The notes beneath the pieces were generated by a model. That model was given only the letters and a program-made list of their open reading frames with translations. It was not told the origin of the DNA and made no database searches. A program made the position numbers and the translations under genes. From Bacteroidales bacterium (GTDB taxonomy: Bacteria > Bacteroidota > Bacteroidia > Bacteroidales > VadinHA17), in the NCBI GenBank assembly GCA_025358455.1, contig JANYJP010000042.1:1-64000 (forward strand): a stretch of DNA of 64,000 nucleotides, written 5' to 3'. This document shows positions 33,808-43,605 of the stretch, one piece after another; position 1 is the stretch's first letter; every line of letters starts with the position of its first letter.

Positions 33808-34982
33808 GATATATTGTACTTATTACTATAATTTTTTTAAACTTTCATTTTAGTCTGAAAGCACAGACCAAATCAGAACTTGAAGATAAACGTAAAAAGA
33901 CTCTTGAGGAAATTACATATGTAGATAATTTGCTTAAAACAACGGCAAAAGAGAAGACTGAAAGTATGAATGCCATTAAAATAATTGGTAAAAAACTTAC
34001 TTTGAGAGAATCGGTCATAGGAGGAATGAGAGAAGAAATCTCATTGATTTCTGAAAGAATCGGGCTAAATACCCTGGCGATTGACATGATGGAAAAAGAT
34101 TTGATTGAATTGAAAAATGATTATGCCAGAGCAGTGATTAATTCATATAAATCCAAAAAAGAAAATCCTGATGTTGTTTATATATTATCTGCAAGGGATT
34201 TTAATCAGGGATACAAAAGGCTTAAATATCTGCAGCAGGTTACAAAGTTCAGAAGAAAAGAGTCTGAGATTATTTTTGAATTGAAGAGCCAGATTGAGAC
34301 TTCCAAGCAAAAACTGCAAAATGATTTATATCGTGTATCAGATCTAAAATCAAAGGAAGAACAACAAAAGGAACTGTTGCAGAATGAGCAGAATAGAAAG
34401 CAGCGTATGGTGCAATCTTTAAGTAGTAAAGAAAAGCAGCTGAAAAAGGATCTGGAAGAAAAGAAAAGAATTGCTAAGAAAATTGAAAATGAGATTGCAC
34501 GGCTTCTTGAAGCTGAGAGAAAAAAGGTTGTAAAATCGGAAAGTACCCCCGAACAAAAACTGATTGGAGAAAATTTTGAAGAGAACAGGGGCCGATTACC
34601 CTGGCCGGTAGAGAAGGGAATTATTACCAGCCATTTTGGGATTCAGAAACATCAGGTGCTAAAGTATGTAACAGAGAATAATGTGGGCATTGAAATCACA
34701 GGATCAGGAAAAATGCCTGCCAGAAGCGTTTTTCAGGGCGAAATTGCAAAGGTATTCGCTATCTCCGGTGCAAACATGACAGTTATAATCCGTCATGGAA
34801 AGTATCTTTCTGTATATAACAATTTAGTAAATGTCAGAGTTAAAGAAGGAGAGAAAGTGGGTTTAAAGCAATATCTGGGAGATGTTTATTCAGATCCGAA
34901 GGGTAATGATAATTGTGTTTTGAAATTTATGATATTTGAGACTAAATATCAGGATCCGGAATTATGGATATCAAAAAATTAA
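33804..34982 (+). CDS. EnvC-like murein hydrolase activator with degenerate LytM domain
   Basis: A 392-residue exported protein. A signal peptide (RYIVLITIIFLNFHFSLKAQ) is followed by ~230 residues of coiled coil (LEDKRKKTLEEITYVDNLL to KKRIAKKIENEIARLLEAER). A C-terminal M23/LytM domain begins at LPWPVEKGIITSHFG. The zinc ligands of active M23 peptidases (H-x3-D and H-x-H) are missing: the regions read IQKHQVLKYVTENNVGIEI and CVLKFMIFE. It is thus probably a regulator that activates an amidase at the division site, as EnvC does. It is translationally coupled to the DUF4292 gene. Confidence 0.88.
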   Translation: MRYIVLITIIFLNFHFSLKAQTKSELEDKRKKTLEEITYVDNLLKTTAKEKTESMNAIKIIGKKLTLRESVIGGMREEISLISERIGLNTLAIDMMEKDLIELKNDYARAVINSYKSKKENPDVVYILSARDFNQGYKRLKYLQQVTKFRRKESEIIFELKSQIETSKQKLQNDLYRVSDLKSKEEQQKELLQNEQNRKQRMVQSLSSKEKQLKKDLEEKKRIAKKIENEIARLLEAERKKVVKSESTPEQKLIGENFEENRGRLPWPVEKGIITSHFGIQKHQVLKYVTENNVGIEITGSGKMPARSVFQGEIAKVFAISGANMTVIIRHGKYLSVYNNLVNVRVKEGEKVGLKQYLGDVYSDPKGNDNCVLKFMIFETKYQDPELWISKN

Positions 34983-35039
34983 CAGAACTTTGTAACAATT
35001 GTTATTTAATCCTGTATAAGGGGTTGAATTAAAGGAAAG

Positions 35040-35444
35040 ATGTTAAAGAAAATAAAGATAGAATCTAAGGTAGCAAATCTCAGAATTGTTGAAAAGGCAA
35101 TTGATGAAGTTACAAATGAGCTTGGAATTTCACAGGATTGTTACGGAAAAATTTTGGTTTCAACTATGGAGGGTGTTAATAATGCAATATTGCATGGGAA
35201 CCATTCTGTACCGGAAAAAATTGTAAATATCGAAATTGCTTTCAAAAACAAAATACTTAAAATTAAAATTTCCGATGAAGGTGCCGGATTTAAACCGGAG
35301 CTTGTGCCTGATCCAACAGTTCCTGAAAATCTGGAATTGCTTAGTGGCAGGGGTGTATTTCTTATGTCTCATCTTGCAGACAAAATTCAATTCAACAAAA
35401 AGGGAAATACTGTTACAATGACTTTTAAAAATACTTTACCTTGA
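35040..35444 (+). CDS. RsbW-like ATP-binding anti-sigma/regulatory kinase
   Basis: A 134-residue GHKL-type ATPase domain protein of the RsbW/SpoIIAB group. Motifs are the N box [12 protein letters not shown] (about residues 44-55), DEGAGFKPE (G1 box) and [15 protein letters not shown] (G2 region). Such proteins bind sigma factors or phosphorylate anti-sigma antagonists. No STAS partner or sigma factor is adjacent, so the target is unknown. The stop TGA overlaps the TTG start of ybeY. Confidence 0.87.
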   Translation: MLKKIKIESKVANLRIVEKAIDEVTNELGISQDCYGKILVSTMEGVNNAILHGNHSVPEKIVNIEIAFKNKILKIKISDEGAGFKPELVPDPTVPENLELLSGRGVFLMSHLADKIQFNKKGNTVTMTFKNTLP

Positions 35445-35860
35445 GTATAAGAATATTTTACGATGATACTAACTTCAGGATAAAAGGCTGGAGAAAAGTT
35501 GTTAAAATTATTAATGAGGTCATCGCGAAAGAACAAAAAATTTCAGGTGACCTTAAATTTATCATTACGAATGATCACAATCTGAGAGAAATTAATATTA
35601 AGTTTCTTAAACACGATTACAATACAGATGTTATTACATTTAACTACAATTCAGGCAAAGTCGTAAATGGTGAAGTATATATCAGCCTTGAAACAGTTAA
35701 AGAAAATTCTTTAAACTATAATGTTAGTTTAAGCATGGAAATATTAAGGGTTATTATTCATGGAGTTTTACATCTTGTTGGTTTTGATGATAAAACGGAG
35801 GCGGAAAAGACCCAAATGAGGAAAATGGAAGATTTGTATCTTGAAATGGCGGAGGGGTAA
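35441..35860 (+). CDS. ybeY: Endoribonuclease YbeY
   Basis: A 139-residue metal-dependent rRNA maturation RNase. It starts with TTG overlapping the upstream stop (TTGA). The metal motif is [14 protein letters not shown] (about residues 106-119). The first two His of the H-x3-H-x5-H motif are present, while the third ligand position is Asp, a replacement I recall as common in Bacteroidota Ybe[11 protein letters not shown] is also conserved. It lies 2 bp before mnmG. Confidence 0.93.
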   Translation: MSIRIFYDDTNFRIKGWRKVVKIINEVIAKEQKISGDLKFIITNDHNLREINIKFLKHDYNTDVITFNYNSGKVVNGEVYISLETVKENSLNYNVSLSMEILRVIIHGVLHLVGFDDKTEAEKTQMRKMEDLYLEMAEG

Positions 35861-35862
35861 AA

Positions 35863-37737
35863 GTGGATTTTCAATATGATATTATAGTTGTTGGGGGGGG
35901 GCATGCTGGTTGTGAAGCTGCACATATTTCTGCTGTTATGGGAGCAAAAACATTACTCATAACTATGGATATGACCAAGCTTGCACAAATGTCATGTAAT
36001 CCGGCGATGGGAGGGATTGCAAAGGGCCAGATAGTAAGGGAGATTGATGCGCTGGGCGGAATGAGCGCTATTGTTACTGACAGAAGCATGATTCAATTCA
36101 GGATGCTGAATAAATCAAAAGGTCCGGCTATGTGGAGTCCAAGGGCGCAATGTGACCGTCAAAAATTCACAAGTGAATGGAGAAAGGCACTTGAAAAGAC
36201 CGATAATCTTTTTATCTGGCAGGAGCAGGCAACTTCCTTAATGCTTGATGGGGATAAGATAGCAGGAGTTGCAACAGCTTTTGGAACAAAGTTTTTTTCT
36301 AAGGCAGTAATACTGACAAACGGTACCTTTTTGAATGGTTTGATGCATATAGGTTTTTCAAACATTAAAGGTGGAAGATCAGGCGATCAGGCATCAACAG
36401 GGTTAAGTGAACAATTAAAGGAGTTCGGATTTTCAGTCGAAAGAATGAAAACCGGAACAAGTGCAAGGATAGATGGAAGATCAATTGATTTTTCAAAGAT
36501 GATCGAACAAAAGGGGGACCCGGAGGGTGGTTTATTTTCTTATTGTGAAAAGGAAGGGATTTTTAACGAGCAACGTAGCTGCTATATTACTCACACGAAT
36601 GAAGCGGTTCACGAAGAAATAAGAAAAGGACTTGAATTCAGTCCACTTTTTACAGGAAGAATTAAAGGAAGGGGACCGAGATATTGTCCAAGTATTGAGG
36701 ACAAAATAGTGACCTTTAAAGACAAGGTTTCACATCAGTTATTTATAGAGCCGGAAGGATCAGAAACGGTTGAATATTATATAAATGGATTTTCAAGTAG
36801 TCTTCCTCTGGAAGTTCAGCTTAAAGCGCTTAGAAAAGTGAAAGGATTGGAGCATGTGGAGCTTTTCAGACCTGGATACGCTATAGAATACGATTTCTTT
36901 CAACCTACACAATTAAAGAATACACTGGAAGCAAAAGCAATTTCTAACCTCTATTTTGCAGGACAGATAAATGGAACTACGGGTTATGAGGAGGCTGCCG
37001 CGCAAGGATTATTGGCAGGGATTAATTCGGTTTTAAAAATCAGGGATAAGGAGGGATTTGTTTTAGGCAGGGAAGAATCATATATAGGAGTGTTAATTGA
37101 CGATCTGGTTTCAAAAGGTGTTGATGAACCATATAGAATGTTTACCTCAAGAGCTGAATACAGAATTCTTTTAAGGCAGGATAATGCTGATGAAAGACTG
37201 ACAAGAAAGGCTTTCGAGATTGGAACAGTTAATAAAGATAGAGTCGTGAGACTTGAGGAGAAAGAAACATTGATTAAGGAAATTATTGACTTCCTTTCGG
37301 AATCAAGTATCGGTCCTGATGAAATTAACGGTTATCTCGAGAGTGTGGGAACTGCTGTAATTTTGCAGAAGGTAAAGGCGATTACAATTGCTTCCCGGCC
37401 ACAGGTTGAAATTGGAGCGCTTTTAAAACTGGTAAAACCCGGTAGTAATCTTGCAGCATTGAATTCTACCAGGTTCAGGGAAATTGCTGAATCTGCTGAA
37501 ATTAAAATCAAGTATGAAGGTTATATTCTCAGGGAAAAATTAGTGGCAGATAAGATTAAGAGATTAGAAAGTTTAAAGATCCCTGATGATATTGATTACA
37601 GTGAATTAGTTTCAATTTCAACAGAAGGAAGACAAAAACTAATAAGGATCAAACCTGCTAACATAGGTCAGGCCGGAAGAATAAGTGGGGTTTCTCCTTC
37701 GGATGTTAATATATTACTAATGTATATAGGAAGGTAA
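35863..37737 (+). CDS. mnmG: tRNA uridine 5-carboxymethylaminomethyl synthesis enzyme MnmG (GidA)
   Basis: A 624-residue FAD enzyme that, with MnmE, modifies U34 of certain tRNAs. It starts with GTG. Motifs are the Rossmann [14 protein letters not shown] (about residues 7-20), [46 protein letters not shown], and [22 protein letters not shown]. The C-terminal MnmE-binding helical domain is complete. A run of nine G (35893-35901) encodes the Gly of the Rossmann motif. mnmG is classically origin-proximal, and here a parS site follows immediately. Confidence 0.98.
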   Translation: MDFQYDIIVVGGGHAGCEAAHISAVMGAKTLLITMDMTKLAQMSCNPAMGGIAKGQIVREIDALGGMSAIVTDRSMIQFRMLNKSKGPAMWSPRAQCDRQKFTSEWRKALEKTDNLFIWQEQATSLMLDGDKIAGVATAFGTKFFSKAVILTNGTFLNGLMHIGFSNIKGGRSGDQASTGLSEQLKEFGFSVERMKTGTSARIDGRSIDFSKMIEQKGDPEGGLFSYCEKEGIFNEQRSCYITHTNEAVHEEIRKGLEFSPLFTGRIKGRGPRYCPSIEDKIVTFKDKVSHQLFIEPEGSETVEYYINGFSSSLPLEVQLKALRKVKGLEHVELFRPGYAIEYDFFQPTQLKNTLEAKAISNLYFAGQINGTTGYEEAAAQGLLAGINSVLKIRDKEGFVLGREESYIGVLIDDLVSKGVDEPYRMFTSRAEYRILLRQDNADERLTRKAFEIGTVNKDRVVRLEEKETLIKEIIDFLSESSIGPDEINGYLESVGTAVILQKVKAITIASRPQVEIGALLKLVKPGSNLAALNSTRFREIAESAEIKIKYEGYILREKLVADKIKRLESLKIPDDIDYSELVSISTEGRQKLIRIKPANIGQAGRISGVSPSDVNILLMYIGR

Positions 37738-37738
37738 A

Positions 37739-37756
37739 ATGTTCCACGTGGAACAT
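37739..37756. promoter_or_regulatory. parS site for ParB/Spo0J
   Basis: This 18-bp perfect palindrome contains TGTTCCACGTGGAACA (37740-37755), matching the broad bacterial parS consensus TGTTnCACGTGnAACA at every fixed position. It lies 2 bp after the mnmG stop. ParB would load here to organise the origin region. Confidence 0.9.
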
Positions 37757-37785
37757 TAATTTAATAAAAATTAAATAAAGTATTT

Positions 37786-39417
37786 ATGAAAATCTCCGGA
37801 CAGTTTGTAGATATTCATAAAAGGGAAATATATCCTGCTGTAATAAGCGTGCGTGATGGAAGGATTGAAAAAATTGAAAGAGCAGTTAAAGCATTGGCTG
37901 TTTTAATCTTACCGGGCCTGATTGATTCTCACATTCATATTGAAAGTTCGATGGTAACACCTGGCGCATTTGCTATGGCAGCAGTTAAGCATGGTACCAC
38001 TGGCGTTGTTTCTGATCCGCATGAAATAGCAAATGTTCTGGGAGTGAAAGGTGTTCTTTATATGATTAGTGATGCAAAGAAAGTTCCGCTAAAGTTCTAT
38101 TTCGGAGCCCCGTCCTGTGTTCCGGCAACTCCATTTGAGACCAGCGGTGCCACACTTGATCATAACGAAATAGAACGATTACTTGAACTGCCGGAAATCA
38201 AATACCTGTCAGAAATGATGAATTACCCTGGCGTGATCTGTAATGATGAAGAGGTTTATTTAAAATTAAGTATTGCAAAAAAACTAAGAAAACCTGTTGA
38301 TGGTCATGCCCCGGGACTGACAGGAGATTCGCTAAGAAAATATGTGTCTGCAGGAATATCAACTGATCATGAATGCAGCACATTGGCGGAAGCCAGGGAA
38401 AAAATTGACCTCGGAATGAAAATCCTGATCAGGGAAGGTAGCGCGGCAAGGAATTTAAATGCACTGAAGGATTTATATAGAACCAATCCTGACATGATAA
38501 TGTTATGCAGTGATGATCTTCATCCGGAAATGCTTCAGATAAAACATATTAATAAACTGATTGCCGGACTGATTGAAGAAGGATATGACAAATTCGATGT
38601 TATCCGGAGTGCAACAGTTAATCCTGTGACGCATTATAATCTTGATTCCGGACTTTTGAAACCAGGCGACAGTGCTGATTTTATACTTGTTGATAACCTT
38701 CAAACAATGAATGTTATTGAAACATGGATAGAAGGAAAGAAAATATTCAGCAACGGGAAAGTTCTTTTTAAATATAAGCCGGGGAAAGCTGTGAATAATT
38801 TCAATTGTCTTCGTGTTACTGAAGCGGATATAAGGGTTAAAAACAAAGGCGGAAATATCAGAATTATAGAGACATTCGACGGAGAGCTTCTGACAAAGGG
38901 ATTCTCGGTAAAGGCAGGTTCAATGAAGCTTGTTGAGTCAGATCCCGATAATGATATACTGAAAATTGTAGTTAAAGACAGATATAAAGATTCCCCGCCC
39001 GCGATAGGCTTTATTAAAGGATTTGGATTAAAGAAAGGCGCTTTTGCCAGTTCAATTGCACACGATAGTCATAATATAATTTCCATTGGAACAAGCGATA
39101 AGGATATAGTGAATGCTATAAATGAAATAGTCAGACTTAAGGGAGGTCTGGCAGTTTCATCAGAAGGGGAACTCAAATCGCTACAACTTGATATTGCAGG
39201 GATTATGACAACTTCTTCATGCAGTGAGGTTGCTTTGGATTATGAGAATCTGAACAAATTGGTTAAAAGCTGCGGATGCACTATGAAAGCTCCCTTTATG
39301 ACACTTTCCTTTATGGCGTTACTTGTCATTCCTGATCTTAAGATCGGAGATAAAGGATTATTTGATGTGAAGAAGTTCGGGTTGGTAACGTTGTTTGAGA
39401 AACAGACTTCTTCCTGA
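37786..39417 (+). CDS. ade: Adenine deaminase
   Basis: A 543-residue metallohydrolase converting adenine to hypoxanthine in purine salvage. Motifs are the metal-binding PGLIDSHIHIESSM (about residues 43-57), TTGVVSDPHEIANVLG, VDGHAPGLTG, STDHECST and MLCSDDLHPEML, followed by the C-terminal Ade domain with IAHDSHNIISIGTS (about 425). Length fits the Ade/YerA family. It starts 30 bp after the parS palindrome and is monocistronic. Confidence 0.95.
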   Translation: MKISGQFVDIHKREIYPAVISVRDGRIEKIERAVKALAVLILPGLIDSHIHIESSMVTPGAFAMAAVKHGTTGVVSDPHEIANVLGVKGVLYMISDAKKVPLKFYFGAPSCVPATPFETSGATLDHNEIERLLELPEIKYLSEMMNYPGVICNDEEVYLKLSIAKKLRKPVDGHAPGLTGDSLRKYVSAGISTDHECSTLAEAREKIDLGMKILIREGSAARNLNALKDLYRTNPDMIMLCSDDLHPEMLQIKHINKLIAGLIEEGYDKFDVIRSATVNPVTHYNLDSGLLKPGDSADFILVDNLQTMNVIETWIEGKKIFSNGKVLFKYKPGKAVNNFNCLRVTEADIRVKNKGGNIRIIETFDGELLTKGFSVKAGSMKLVESDPDNDILKIVVKDRYKDSPPAIGFIKGFGLKKGAFASSIAHDSHNIISIGTSDKDIVNAINEIVRLKGGLAVSSEGELKSLQLDIAGIMTTSSCSEVALDYENLNKLVKSCGCTMKAPFMTLSFMALLVIPDLKIGDKGLFDVKKFGLVTLFEKQTSS

Positions 39418-39475
39418 ATTAAGATCCCCGTCTGCCACTGAACAATGATACTGGTCTGGCTAGAGAAACCCCTCT

Positions 39476-39555
39476 GTCCCGCCGAGGCGGGACATCTCCC
39501 CCGGTGGGGGAGAAAGAACAGGATATAACTGAGTTTTTCCCCCTGCCAGGGGGAA
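39476..39555. repeat. Cluster of three GC-rich palindromes (REP-like)
   Basis: Three hairpins lie in a row: GTCCCGCC-GA-GGCGGGAC (39476-39493), TCTCCCCC-GGT-GGGGGAGA (39495-39513) and TTCCCCCT-GCC-AGGGGGAA (39537-39555). A fourth partial one (AGGGG/CCCCT) lies near 39560-39578. The composition is strikingly different from the AT-rich surroundings. They lie between ade and uvrC and resemble dispersed intergenic palindromes of Bacteroidota. Confidence 0.7.
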
Positions 39556-39631
39556 TTAAAAGGGGGTTTAATTCCCCTGAATTGACTCTGATTCGTTAGT
39601 AATACCCCTCACTCTTCAAACAGACATTTAC

Positions 39632-39639
39632 TATCTTTG
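39632..39639 (+). promoter_or_regulatory. -7 element (TATCTTTG) for uvrC
   Basis: It matches TAnnTTTG, 21 bp before the uvrC ATG at 39661. It overlaps an alternative in-frame TTG at 39637, which argues against that earlier start. Confidence 0.55.
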
Positions 39640-39660
39640 GACTTTAAATCTTCATTTTTA

Positions 39661-41454
39661 ATGGCAACCGAAGCAAAGTTTAAATCAATACTTTCATTGC
39701 TTCCTGATAAACCGGGAATATACCAGTTCCTTGACGTTGCAGGAACCGTTATATATGTAGGCAAGGCCAAAAATTTGAAGAAAAGGGTTACTTCATATTT
39801 CTCAAAGAACCAGTCAGGCAAAACTATCGTTCTCCTCAAGAAAACAAGCGACATCAGGCATATAGTTGTGGATAACGAATCAGATGCGCTTTTACTTGAG
39901 AATAATCTGATTAAGAAACACCAGCCCCGGTATAATATACTCCTTAAGGATGATAAAACATTTCCGTGGATATGTATTAAGAAGGAACCATTCCCAAGAG
40001 TCTTCAGTACAAGAAATACCATCAGGGACGGATCTCTGTATTTCGGACCGTACACATCCGCTTTAATGGTGAAGACCCTGATAGAGCTGATACGGCAACT
40101 TTATAAACTGAGGACTTGTTCCCACAATCTTACAGAGTCTAATATTTCTGCCGGCAAATTCAAAGTATGTCTTGAATATCATATTGGCAACTGCAAAGCC
40201 CCATGCGTAGGTCTTCAGCCTGAAAGCGATTACATTGAGAACATTCAGCAGATAAAAGATATTCTTAAAGGTAATATCTCAACAGTACTTGACCACCTTA
40301 AAAGCCTTATGGCTGAATATTCGGAAGCGTTGCACTTTGAGGAGGCTCAGACAATTAAAGATAAAATTGAGATTCTGTCAAAGTTCAGAAGCCGTTCAAC
40401 CATTGTGAGTAACACAATCAGGAATGTAGATGTTTTTGGCTTTACACAGGAGTCGGATAATGCATATGTTAACTACTTAAAAGTTGTTGAAGGTGCAGTT
40501 ATACAGGCATTTACGGTGGAACTTAAGATCAGGATTGATGAGGAAAAAGAGTCTATTCTGGGCTTTGCCATTACGGAGATCAGACAGAGATTGTTAAGTG
40601 ATTCCCCGGAAATAATACTTCCATTTAAGCCTGATATCCTGATAGATAGAATAAAATATACAGTGCCCCGGGCAGGAGACAAGCATAAACTTCTGGAACT
40701 TGCTGACAGGAATGCCATCTATTATAAACTCGAACAGAAGAAAAAAAGGATGGAACATTCCCCCCAGGTACGCACCGGAAAGAATCTTGAAAAGCTCAAG
40801 AATGATCTTCATATGCCAGACCTGCCTGTTTATATTGAATGTTTTGATAACTCTAATATAATGGGAACAAATCCGGTTGCCGCCTGTGTTGTGTTCCGGA
40901 ACGCCAGACCAAGTAAAAACGATTATCGCCATTTCAATATTAAAACAGTAACAGGGCCCGATGATTTTTCTTCAATGGAGGAAATAGTATACAGAAGATA
41001 TAAAAGACTCATTGAGGAACAGAAAAGTCTGCCCCAGCTGGTGATCATTGATGGTGGAAAGGGACAGCTTTCATCAGCAATGAAAAGTATTGATAAACTT
41101 GGATTAAGACAAAAGATAACAGTAATCGGAATTGCAAAAAAACTGGAAGAAATCTATTTCCCCGGAGATAGTGTCCCGATTTATCTTGATAAAAATTCCA
41201 TCAGTCTTAAAATTATTCAGCAATTGCGGAATGAAGCACATCGGTTTGGAATTAATTTTCATCGTGACAAACGTTCAGCCGGAATGTTGGAATCAGAAAT
41301 TGACCTGATAAAAGGAATAGGACCAAAGACAAAAGAAATTTTACTAAAGCATTTCGGGTCCGTTGATAAAATACGAAGCGCTACCTCAGAAGAGCTTGAA
41401 AAAATTGCAGGTCACTCAAAAACGGCGATTTTACTGGAATATTTCAGAACTTAG
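39661..41454 (+). CDS. uvrC: Excinuclease ABC subunit C
   Basis: A 597-residue nuclease making the dual incisions of nucleotide-excision repair. The N-terminal GIY-YIG domain is KPGIYQFLDVAGTVIYVGKAKNLKKRVTSYF (about residues 16-46). The Cys-rich SAGKFKVCLEYHIGNCKAPCVG, the UVR (UvrB-binding) helix pair (about 200-240), the RNase H-like domain with IECFDNSNIMGTNPVAACVVF and DGGKGQL, and the C-terminal helix-hairpin-helix (IDLIKGIGPKTKEILLKHFG) follow in order. Length and order are standard. Confidence 0.98.
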   Translation: MATEAKFKSILSLLPDKPGIYQFLDVAGTVIYVGKAKNLKKRVTSYFSKNQSGKTIVLLKKTSDIRHIVVDNESDALLLENNLIKKHQPRYNILLKDDKTFPWICIKKEPFPRVFSTRNTIRDGSLYFGPYTSALMVKTLIELIRQLYKLRTCSHNLTESNISAGKFKVCLEYHIGNCKAPCVGLQPESDYIENIQQIKDILKGNISTVLDHLKSLMAEYSEALHFEEAQTIKDKIEILSKFRSRSTIVSNTIRNVDVFGFTQESDNAYVNYLKVVEGAVIQAFTVELKIRIDEEKESILGFAITEIRQRLLSDSPEIILPFKPDILIDRIKYTVPRAGDKHKLLELADRNAIYYKLEQKKKRMEHSPQVRTGKNLEKLKNDLHMPDLPVYIECFDNSNIMGTNPVAACVVFRNARPSKNDYRHFNIKTVTGPDDFSSMEEIVYRRYKRLIEEQKSLPQLVIIDGGKGQLSSAMKSIDKLGLRQKITVIGIAKKLEEIYFPGDSVPIYLDKNSISLKIIQQLRNEAHRFGINFHRDKRSAGMLESEIDLIKGIGPKTKEILLKHFGSVDKIRSATSEELEKIAGHSKTAILLEYFRT

Positions 41455-41459
41455 CTCTG

Positions 41460-41475
41460 GTTTCCACGTGGAACA
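41460..41475. promoter_or_regulatory. parS-like site, 14/16 match
   Basis: GTTTCCACGTGGAACA differs from TGTTCCACGTGGAACA only in the first two bases. It lies 5 bp after the uvrC stop, 3.7 kb from the perfect site. Otherwise 41455-41616 holds no gene. Confidence 0.65.
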
Positions 41476-41616
41476 CTGGTTGATAGAAATGGAGATAACT
41501 GACACAATTATAAGAATATAGCCATCATTATCTGATCTGTTAAGTCTGCGAGAATTGATTCTTTTCCGGTTTCCTGCCGGAGGGCTGTGATTTTTAATTC
41601 AGATAACGATGAAATT

Positions 41617-42228
41617 TTATCTGGAAACAGTTTTCAGTGCATTTTCGATTTCCTTGGAAATTACAGTTGATCCAAAAGTAAAAAGACCTTTCATCCCGAG
41701 AGATTCGGCTACACGGACATTAATTTCGAGATCGTCAATATAGAGACACTCTTCAGGTACCAAAGAGTACTTTTCCAGGAGGATGTTATAAAATTCAATA
41801 TCCGGCTTGGATACTTTCGCCTCAGCAGAAATAATTCCCCCGTCAAAATATCTGAAGAAATAATAATCAGTTTTTACTTCTTCAAAAAGATCCATCGGAA
41901 AGTTCGACAGGAAATACAACCGGAAACCACGTTTTTTTAAGTCAGGAAGGAGTCTTACGTTCTCGTCAAGGGGAAATATCAATTCCTTGCGCAAATTGAA
42001 AATATGGGCTATTTCTTCCCTTTTAAGGGATGACTTTAACGAAATTGCTTCTATTGCCTCCTTTGTATTGATTTCTCCGTTATCCAACCGAAGCCATTCC
42101 TTACTGGCGAAGATGTCAGCAAGGATTGTAGTCTTGATATTTTCAGGATAACCTTTTTTATCAAAAAACTCTGAAGGTTTGAAGCTTATAAGGACATTAC
42201 CAAGGTCAAAAACAATATTCTTTATCAT
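41617..42228 (-). CDS. HAD-superfamily phosphatase-like hydrolase
   Basis: A 203-residue subfamily IA HAD hydrolase. Motif I is FDLGNVLISF (nucleophile Asp; the second Asp is replaced by Asn), motif II is YFLSNF, motif III Lys is in AKVSKPD and motif IV is YIDDLEIN. The DxGNV form is typical of YihX-like sugar-phosphate phosphatases and of epoxide-hydrolase N-terminal domains. A 4-helix cap lies at residues ~18-85. It is 1 bp after pfk on the same strand, so a role with sugar phosphates is plausible. Confidence 0.85.
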   Translation of the reverse strand: MIKNIVFDLGNVLISFKPSEFFDKKGYPENIKTTILADIFASKEWLRLDNGEINTKEAIEAISLKSSLKREEIAHIFNLRKELIFPLDENVRLLPDLKKRGFRLYFLSNFPMDLFEEVKTDYYFFRYFDGGIISAEAKVSKPDIEFYNILLEKYSLVPEECLYIDDLEINVRVAESLGMKGLFTFGSTVISKEIENALKTVSR

Positions 42229-42229
42229 C

Positions 42230-43555
42230 TCAGGGATTCTTCATACTTATTGGTTGTCCGGTGGCTTCAAGGACGTTCCACCAAAGCTCACCTTCGATAT
42301 CAATTTTTTTGCGTTTTGCCACAACCATGGGGATTGGAAGCAGGGTGAAATGATTATTCCAGAACCCTACTACACAATCTGTTTTTCCCGCCAGGGCTGC
42401 ATGCACTGCATTTTGAGCAAGCAGACTGCAGAATTTACTGTCGTTTGCATTGGCAGGAGCACTTCTGATAATATAACTGGGATCAATATACCGGATTGCA
42501 TGCGGAAACTCATTTGAATCGAACTCCTCTTTAATCTTTTCCTTTAAATAAATACCAATGTCTTTATGCCGGATGTTACCAGAAGCGTCCTTTTCATGGC
42601 TTCCGGGTTCAAAAAAATCCTGCCCGGCTCCTTCTGCCACAACTATTACTGCATGATGTCTTTCTTCAAGCCTTTTTCTCAGGATTTTTAAAAATCCGTT
42701 TTGTCCGTGGAGATCAAAAGTTATTTCGGGAATCAGAACAAAATTGACTTCCTGGATTGAAAGAGCCGCGCTTGCTGCAATAAATCCAGAATCCCTTCCC
42801 ATAACTTTTACGAGAGCAATTCCGTTGTATGCTCCTGATGCTTCATTATGAGCATTCCGTATTATATCATTTGCAATTGAAAATGCGGTTTCAAAACCAA
42901 ATGATTTTTGAATCAGATCTATATCATTGTCAATTGTTTTTGGGACCGTGGCAACTGTTATTTTCAGATTGCGTTTTTCAATTTCCTGGTGAATTGCATG
43001 TGCTCCCCGAAGGGTACCGTCACCGCCAATGCAAAATAAAATATTAATATTCAGAATCTCAAGAGTATCAACCATTTGTCCTACATCCTGGTTCCCTCTG
43101 GAGGAACCAAGTATAGAACCACCGATCAGATGTATATTACTTACGAACTCAGGTGTAAGCTCTATAACAGGATGATTACAATCTGATACCAGGCCGGCAT
43201 AGCCATACTTAATCCCAAGTACTCTGCTTATACCATATCTGTAATTGAGTTCATTTACGAGGCTCCGGATTACATTATTCAATCCCGGACATAACCCGCC
43301 ACAGGTAACTATTGCAACTTTCGTTTTAGCAGGTTGAAAAAAGATATTTTCTTTAGGACCGGCTTTCTCAAATGACACAGGATTTTCCCCGGCCTCTTTA
43401 CACTTATTGAAGTTTTCTATTGATACATCATAGAGAATTCTTTCACTGTCATTAACAAATTTGTAGACCGGACTATCTTCTCTTTGTTTATTTTTCAGCG
43501 GTGATAATATATTTCCTTTGCCTAATGACTTAACAATAAAATCCTCATATTTCAT
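42230..43555 (-). CDS. pfkA: ATP-dependent 6-phosphofructokinase, long plant-like type
   Basis: A 441-residue phosphofructokinase, longer than E. coli PfkA (320). Motifs are TCGGLCPGLNNVIRSLV, GSSRGNQDVGQMV, CIGGDGTLRGAHAI (the GGDGT form points to ATP rather than PPi), VPKTIDNDIDLIQKSFGFETA (catalytic Asp) and VKVMGRDSGFIA. An N-terminal ~75-residue extension resembles plant and trypanosome ATP-PFKs of the PPi-PFK-like clade, which typically lack the E. coli allosteric pattern. It phosphorylates fructose 6-phosphate in glycolysis. Cotranscribed with the HAD gene. Confidence 0.9.
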   Translation of the reverse strand: MKYEDFIVKSLGKGNILSPLKNKQREDSPVYKFVNDSERILYDVSIENFNKCKEAGENPVSFEKAGPKENIFFQPAKTKVAIVTCGGLCPGLNNVIRSLVNELNYRYGISRVLGIKYGYAGLVSDCNHPVIELTPEFVSNIHLIGGSILGSSRGNQDVGQMVDTLEILNINILFCIGGDGTLRGAHAIHQEIEKRNLKITVATVPKTIDNDIDLIQKSFGFETAFSIANDIIRNAHNEASGAYNGIALVKVMGRDSGFIAASAALSIQEVNFVLIPEITFDLHGQNGFLKILRKRLEERHHAVIVVAEGAGQDFFEPGSHEKDASGNIRHKDIGIYLKEKIKEEFDSNEFPHAIRYIDPSYIIRSAPANANDSKFCSLLAQNAVHAALAGKTDCVVGFWNNHFTLLPIPMVVAKRKKIDIEGELWWNVLEATGQPISMKNP

Positions 43556-43605
43556 CTTCTGCAGATTATGATAAATATAACCAGATCAACAGTGAAAATA
43601 GTTTA

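Noticed and set aside
39609-40055. 148-codon reverse frame over the start of uvrC
   Set aside because: It is a shadow of uvrC on the opposite strand, with no motif; UvrC is fully supported by domains.
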